Source: Pseudomonadota bacterium
GTDB lineage: Bacteria; Desulfobacterota; WTBG01; CAIYCZ01; CAIRTM01
Assembly: GCA_024640785.1 (NCBI GenBank)
Contig: JAHEEI010000005.1
Coordinates: 1 to 40,074, forward strand
Length of the DNA: 40,074 nt
Direction of reading: 5' to 3'
Shown piece after piece: positions 36,747-40,074 of this stretch (within the stretch, counting starts at the first letter, position 1; every line of letters begins with the position of its first letter). The notes beneath the pieces are model-generated. The model did not search any database. It was not told the origin of the DNA and saw nothing but the letters and a program-made list of their open reading frames with translations. The translations under genes were made by a program, and so were the position numbers.

Positions 36747-36810
36747 GATAGCCTAGTTTTACTGCTGGACACCTTGAAACATATTATTTTTGATTAACTT
36801 TTTTGTTATA

Positions 36811-36846
36811 AAGGATTATAATTTTAAAAATTATAATCCTTTTTTA
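36811..36846 (+). terminator. Rho-independent terminator after tonB
   Basis: AAGGATTATAATTTT and AAAATTATAATCCTT (36811-36841) form a near-perfect 15-pair AT-rich stem followed by a run of T residues. It closes the B12 operon before the oxidoreductase gene. Confidence 0.85.
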
Positions 36847-36897
36847 TATTTTGAGTATGGTATGTTCCAAAAAGCTTAAAACAAATCAGGAGGAATC

Positions 36898-38733
36898 ATG
36901 AAATATAAAGGATATGCCGGCAAACTTCTGAAGGTAAACCTCAGCAAAAAAAGTATTAAAATCGTCCCGCTTTCAGAAAAGCTGGCAGAAAATTATATCG
37001 GAGGCGTCGGGATTGCGGCAAAGATAATTTCAGACCTGATCAAGCCCGGCATGGATCCATTAGAAGAGAAAAATCCTCTTGTGTTTATGACCGGGCCCAT
37101 CACAGGAACCATAGCGCCCTGGAGCGGCAGGCACTGTGTTGCCTCCATCTCGCCTTTGACCGGAATATGGGGAGAGTCTTATGCCGGCGGTACTTGGGGA
37201 AGAGAACTCAAAAAAGCGGGTTTCGATGGAATTATTATAACCGGCAAATCTGACCACCTCGTATATCTCAAAGTTGACAATCAAAATGTTATGATTGAAA
37301 ACGCGGCTTTTCTTAAAGGCAAAGACACCTGGCAGACAGATGAACTTATTAGAAAAAGCTTTGGGAAAAAGGTTAAAACAGCAGCCATAGGAATTGCCGG
37401 AGAAAACTGTGTCCGGTTTGCATCTATTATTCATGACGGAAAAGCATCGCGTGCAGCTGGCCGGTGTGGAATGGGTGCGGTGATGGGCTCGAAAAATCTT
37501 AAAGCAGTTGCAGTTCTCGGGACAGGTAAAGTTGGGGCTGCTTATAACCATGAGTTTTCTGTTTCAGCAAGGGAGGTTATACCTGAGCTGGTTAAAGAAC
37601 CTGAGCACCGTCTTAAAAAATCCCAGGCAGTGTTTTCCATGTTTATAGATGATCACAGACACGGGGTAAACAACTGGAAAGGCAGTGAGCTTGCCGGGTT
37701 TAAAAAAGCGGTTATGGATGAGCTTGAGAAACATGCACGGCAGGATAATCCGTACCTGTGTGCGGGCTGTGTCACCGGATGTTCTGAATCTACGGTAGAT
37801 GACAAGGGAGTCCGGCAGACTGTGTGGGAAGTTATCGCTCCGCTTGGATCGCAGTGCGGGATAACGGATATGGATACGGTAAAAAAAGCCAATGATCTCT
37901 GCAACCGTCACGGAATGGACACAATTTCAGCCGGGGGTTCTATCTCTTTTGCCATGGAATGTTATGAAGAAGGAATCATAACGGATGAAGATACAGAAGG
38001 GATCAAGATTAACTTTGGAAACAGAGAGGCAGCGCTATGCATGCTTGAAAAAATCTGTAAGCGTGAAGGCCTTGGCGAAATTTTGGCACAGGGAGTGAAA
38101 AAAGCTTCCGCACTGATTGGAAAAGGGTCTGAAAAATTTGCCATTGAAGGAAAAGGGCTTGAAGTTCCAGCCCATGATCCGCGCGCGCATAACTTTCTCG
38201 CCCTGGCTTATGCCACTGAAAACAGGGGCGCTATCCACACAGGGGCGGCAGACCCCAAAATCGAAGGATTTAACCTGATGAATATGGAAGATGTAAGGTT
38301 TAAATTGGAGGATACCGCGGAAACCGTTGCCAGGGGTCAGGACTATGCCGGAATTTTAAACAGCATGGTTCTGTGTGCCTTTTCCCATGCGGGTTACGCC
38401 CAGAACTTTTCAGCTGACGGGTTTATGGGAATCACGGCCAGAGAAGTTACCGAATGGTTTCGGCTGGTAACAGGCATTGAATATGATTTTGATGAACTTA
38501 TGCGCTGTGGAGAGCGAATCTTTACCCTTAGGCGGCAGATCAATCTTAAACTGGGTCTTGATCCAAAAGATAACCGCCTGCATGAACGGCTTGCAATGCT
38601 TAAACGAGAAAACAGTCCGGCCAAAGACCATCTCCCACCCATTGAAAAACTGGTTGATAATTACTTTAAATACAGGGGCTGGGATGAGGATGGTTTGATC
38701 ATGGCTGAGAAGCTTAAACAGCTGGGACTTTAA
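36898..38733 (+). CDS. aor: Tungsten-containing aldehyde:ferredoxin oxidoreductase
   Basis: A 611-residue enzyme that oxidises aldehydes to acids with ferredoxin, using a tungsten (or molybdenum) bis-pterin and one [4Fe-4S] cluster. The start GYAGKLLKVNLSKK and GPITGTIAPWSGRH...SPLTGIWGES are typical of the family. Cluster ligands are C288, C291 and C295 (LCAGCVTGCSES) with C493 (MVLCAFSHAG), and GRCGMGAVMGSKNLKAV is the cofactor region. AGGAGG precedes the ATG. It is a single gene after the B12 operon terminator. No ferredoxin or pterin-maturation gene is adjacent. Its substrate cannot be told from sequence. Confidence 0.93.
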   Translation: MKYKGYAGKLLKVNLSKKSIKIVPLSEKLAENYIGGVGIAAKIISDLIKPGMDPLEEKNPLVFMTGPITGTIAPWSGRHCVASISPLTGIWGESYAGGTWGRELKKAGFDGIIITGKSDHLVYLKVDNQNVMIENAAFLKGKDTWQTDELIRKSFGKKVKTAAIGIAGENCVRFASIIHDGKASRAAGRCGMGAVMGSKNLKAVAVLGTGKVGAAYNHEFSVSAREVIPELVKEPEHRLKKSQAVFSMFIDDHRHGVNNWKGSELAGFKKAVMDELEKHARQDNPYLCAGCVTGCSESTVDDKGVRQTVWEVIAPLGSQCGITDMDTVKKANDLCNRHGMDTISAGGSISFAMECYEEGIITDEDTEGIKINFGNREAALCMLEKICKREGLGEILAQGVKKASALIGKGSEKFAIEGKGLEVPAHDPRAHNFLALAYATENRGAIHTGAADPKIEGFNLMNMEDVRFKLEDTAETVARGQDYAGILNSMVLCAFSHAGYAQNFSADGFMGITAREVTEWFRLVTGIEYDFDELMRCGERIFTLRRQINLKLGLDPKDNRLHERLAMLKRENSPAKDHLPPIEKLVDNYFKYRGWDEDGLIMAEKLKQLGL

Positions 38734-38810
38734 TTATTTTTAATATCTTTTTCTAATTTTTCTTATCAACCCAACCTATCTGTCAAGAGCAGAACACTTG
38801 CCCTATTTTT

Positions 38811-39296
38811 CTATCTTGAAGAGCTTAAGAAGCAAGATAATGGTATGTTATGTTGACTATTGGTTTTGTTAAAGTTACTCGTGGTTATGTGTAGTAGCGC
38901 AAAGATTAAGAATGTAAAAATGTCTTTATCTCCCAACAGCCAGGTTATTGCTTCATCATAATTTTTGAAATGTTTTATATGTGTTTTACTTACTAGTTGT
39001 ACAAGTTTCATAAAGTTATCGTGAACAACTTCTTCTTGTGTACTGAAAAAAGCGATTTAGTATTATTTTTTTATTTCGAGGCTACTCATATAGTTAATCA
39101 AGCCCACGAATTGACCGTAGTATAGTCTTGTGATACTTTCGAACCAGTAACATCAATTAACATTCTATGGTAACCATTTGTGTTAAGTTCATAACACTTC
39201 TGAAAGGCTTTTTCCCCTCGTATTTTGATTTAGTGTACCCGAAACAGAAATTCTAAGGATTTCTAAATCAGGTAATTTGTCAATTATAAATTCCAT
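38811..39296 (-). pseudogene. Decayed STAS/SpoIIAA-like gene with frameshifts and stops
   Basis: Read on the minus strand from the ATG at 39296, pieces of one roughly 130-residue protein appear in order but in different frames: MEFIIDKLPDLEILRISVSG; then KCYELNTNGYHRMLIDVTG after a one-base shift in an A run (complement of 39209-39213); then QFVGLINYMSSLEIKK after a second shift; then, past two TAA codons in frame, IAFFSTQEEVVHDNF and KHFKNYDEAITWLL. The plan (N-terminal strand-rich start, central DVTG, final F..YDEA..WLL) matches small STAS/SpoIIAA-like proteins. An intact tail of 66 codons (39011-38811) remains but is unlikely to be functional alone. Confidence 0.6.
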
Positions 39297-39342
39297 AGTT
39301 TTTAATATTTAAACATATAACAGAATAACTACTTAATTCGAT

Positions 39343-39405
39343 ATTACTTCAGACAACCTTAACATTTCAGCAATTATCAAAAGTAAAATAAGCGATAAGA
39401 ATGTT
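39343..39405. repeat. Diverged direct repeat, left copy
   Basis: This 63-base unit starts ATTACTTCAGACAACCTTAA and ends GCGATAAGAATGTT. The second copy at 39779-39843 is about 75% identical by eye with small gaps. The two copies flank the small HTH gene. Confidence 0.6.
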
Positions 39406-39422
39406 GGACTTGAGCACCTGTG

Positions 39423-39620
39423 TTAAACTTGAAGACAACGAGATTTTGGACTTTTACCAGGTGAAGCTTGTTCAAACTTGGCAATTATTCGTAGCCTGAT
39501 CTTATTGGCCTCACCAGTTGTAAACCCTTGGGTGTCTGCTACTTGCGAAATAGGCAATCCTTTTAACAGCTGTGAAAATACCCTTTTCTCATTTTCATTT
39601 AAAAGGTCTAATACATTCAT
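39423..39620 (-). CDS. Small helix-turn-helix protein (LuxR/sigma region 4-like)
   Basis: A 65-residue intact frame: MNVLDLLNENEKRVFSQLLK, then GLPISQVADTQGFTTGEANKIRLRIIAKF and a basic tail. The spacing of hydrophobic residues resembles the LuxR/NarL C-terminal helix-turn-helix (LTxRExxVxxLLxxGxxxxxIA...). AGAGG lies about 11 bases before the ATG, a little far. There is no receiver or effector domain. It may be a tiny regulator or a fragment of a larger one. It lies in a gene-poor stretch next to a pseudogene and between two direct repeats. Confidence 0.55.
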   Translation of the reverse strand: MNVLDLLNENEKRVFSQLLKGLPISQVADTQGFTTGEANKIRLRIIAKFEQASPGKSPKSRCLQV

Positions 39621-40054
39621 ATACTTTGCCTCTGATGTTTTAATACTAATATTAATAGAACAAAATAATCCTGTAGTCTATAAGGTAAAACACTCATTTT
39701 ATGTGGGGGTATACACCTAGATAAATCTGGGAGTGGGAATATTAAAAGAAAGTAATTAGGCTGGATGAATAGCTTAAGATTACTACAGACAACTTTAACA
39801 ATTCAGGGACAGTCAAAGGTCAATAGTATGCGATAATAATGTTAAATATGCTTACTCGCTAAATAGTTAACATAATCATAGTAATATTGAATAAATTTAT
39901 TTTGAGGGTTTGTTTTAAAATACTTAAGATTAACAAATCTACCAACTTGTAAGTGCTTAGAATTGAATTTTGAGATTGAAAAAGAAAAAAGGTGTTTAAA
40001 TCACAGTTACAAGCTGGAAATACTCTTGGAAAAAATAATCAAGAAAAATCAAAT
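39621..40054. other. AT-rich gene-poor stretch next to the tRNA
   Basis: About 430 bases with no supported gene. It holds the right copy of the direct repeat and a GGGGGTATACACC phrase at 39705-39717. The rest is AT-rich sequence with no clear hairpin. Confidence 0.5.
39779..39843. repeat. Diverged direct repeat, right copy
   Basis: The 65-base unit starts ATTACTACAGACAACTTTAA and ends GCGATAATAATGTT, in the same orientation as the copy at 39343-39405. The spacing between copies is about 436 bases. Confidence 0.6.
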
Positions 40055-40074
40055 TGGCACGCCCGGAGGGATTC
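40055..40074 (-). tRNA. 3' end of a tRNA gene (probably tRNA-Arg), cut by the window edge
   Basis: On the minus strand the last bases read GAAT (part of the T loop), CCCTC (T-stem 3' side), CGGGCGT (acceptor 3' side), discriminator G and an encoded CCA (complement of 40055-40057). The CGGGCG-type acceptor arm with G73 resembles E. coli tRNA-Arg(CCG), but the anticodon lies outside the window, so the identity is a guess. Confidence 0.7.

Noticed and set aside
1-40074. CRISPR arrays, complete insertion sequences, integrases, toxin-antitoxin pairs
   Set aside because: I looked for regularly spaced repeats, transposase motifs and paired small genes and found none.

Overview
The window is an AT-rich bacterial chromosome segment (roughly 40% G+C by eye). 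Its gene set fits an anaerobic Desulfobacterota (Deltaproteobacteria), most like the Desulfobacterales. The main clues are a tungsten-type aldehyde:ferredoxin oxidoreductase, a yicC-remA-gmk block carrying a DUF4416 gene, a selenocysteine-encoding gene, and several soluble response regulators. The assignment rests on gene content only.

Layout: (1) 1-7.8 kb, minus strand: start of an unknown gene, a divergent enolase-like protein, a long plant-type cofactor-independent phosphoglycerate mutase, an M16C (PreP-type) protease and an HD-GYP response regulator. (2) 7.9-11.3 kb, plus strand: a secreted DsbA-like protein whose first active-site Cys codon is TGA, read here as selenocysteine (U-P-Y-C) with a well-placed hairpin after it; then an arsenic operon that is partly decayed (arsR and arsC intact, acr3 frameshifted and internally deleted, two gene stubs at the 3' end). 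(3) 11.2-24.5 kb: a peptide-type solute-binding lipoprotein, glmM, a GGDEF response regulator, asd, cysC, transaldolase, a GAF sensor kinase, recJ and pgi. (4) 24.5-31.7 kb, minus strand: a tight, partly overlapping housekeeping run mtnP-apt-hldE(kinase)-DUF4416-yicC-remA-gmk-pyrF-rlmB, preceded by a response regulator fused to an RsbW-like ATPase. (5) 32.0-36.75 kb, plus strand: promoter, cobalamin riboswitch and terminator, then btuF-btuD-btuC-exbB-exbD-tonB, read as a B12 uptake operon with its own energising complex but no outer-membrane receptor gene here. (6) 36.9-38.7 kb: aldehyde:ferredoxin oxidoreductase. (7) 38.7-40.07 kb: an AT-rich, gene-poor tail with a wrecked STAS-like gene, a small HTH gene between two diverged direct repeats, and the 3' end of a minus-strand tRNA (probably Arg) at the window edge.

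The strongest unusual signal is the selenocysteine DsbA-like protein (8020-8877), which a standard annotation would split at the TGA into two fragments. Next are the divergent enolase with an insertion of about 37 residues but retained catalytic residues, the decaying arsenic operon, and the degenerate tRNA-side tail. I found no CRISPR array, complete insertion sequence or clearly novel multi-gene defence or mobile system.
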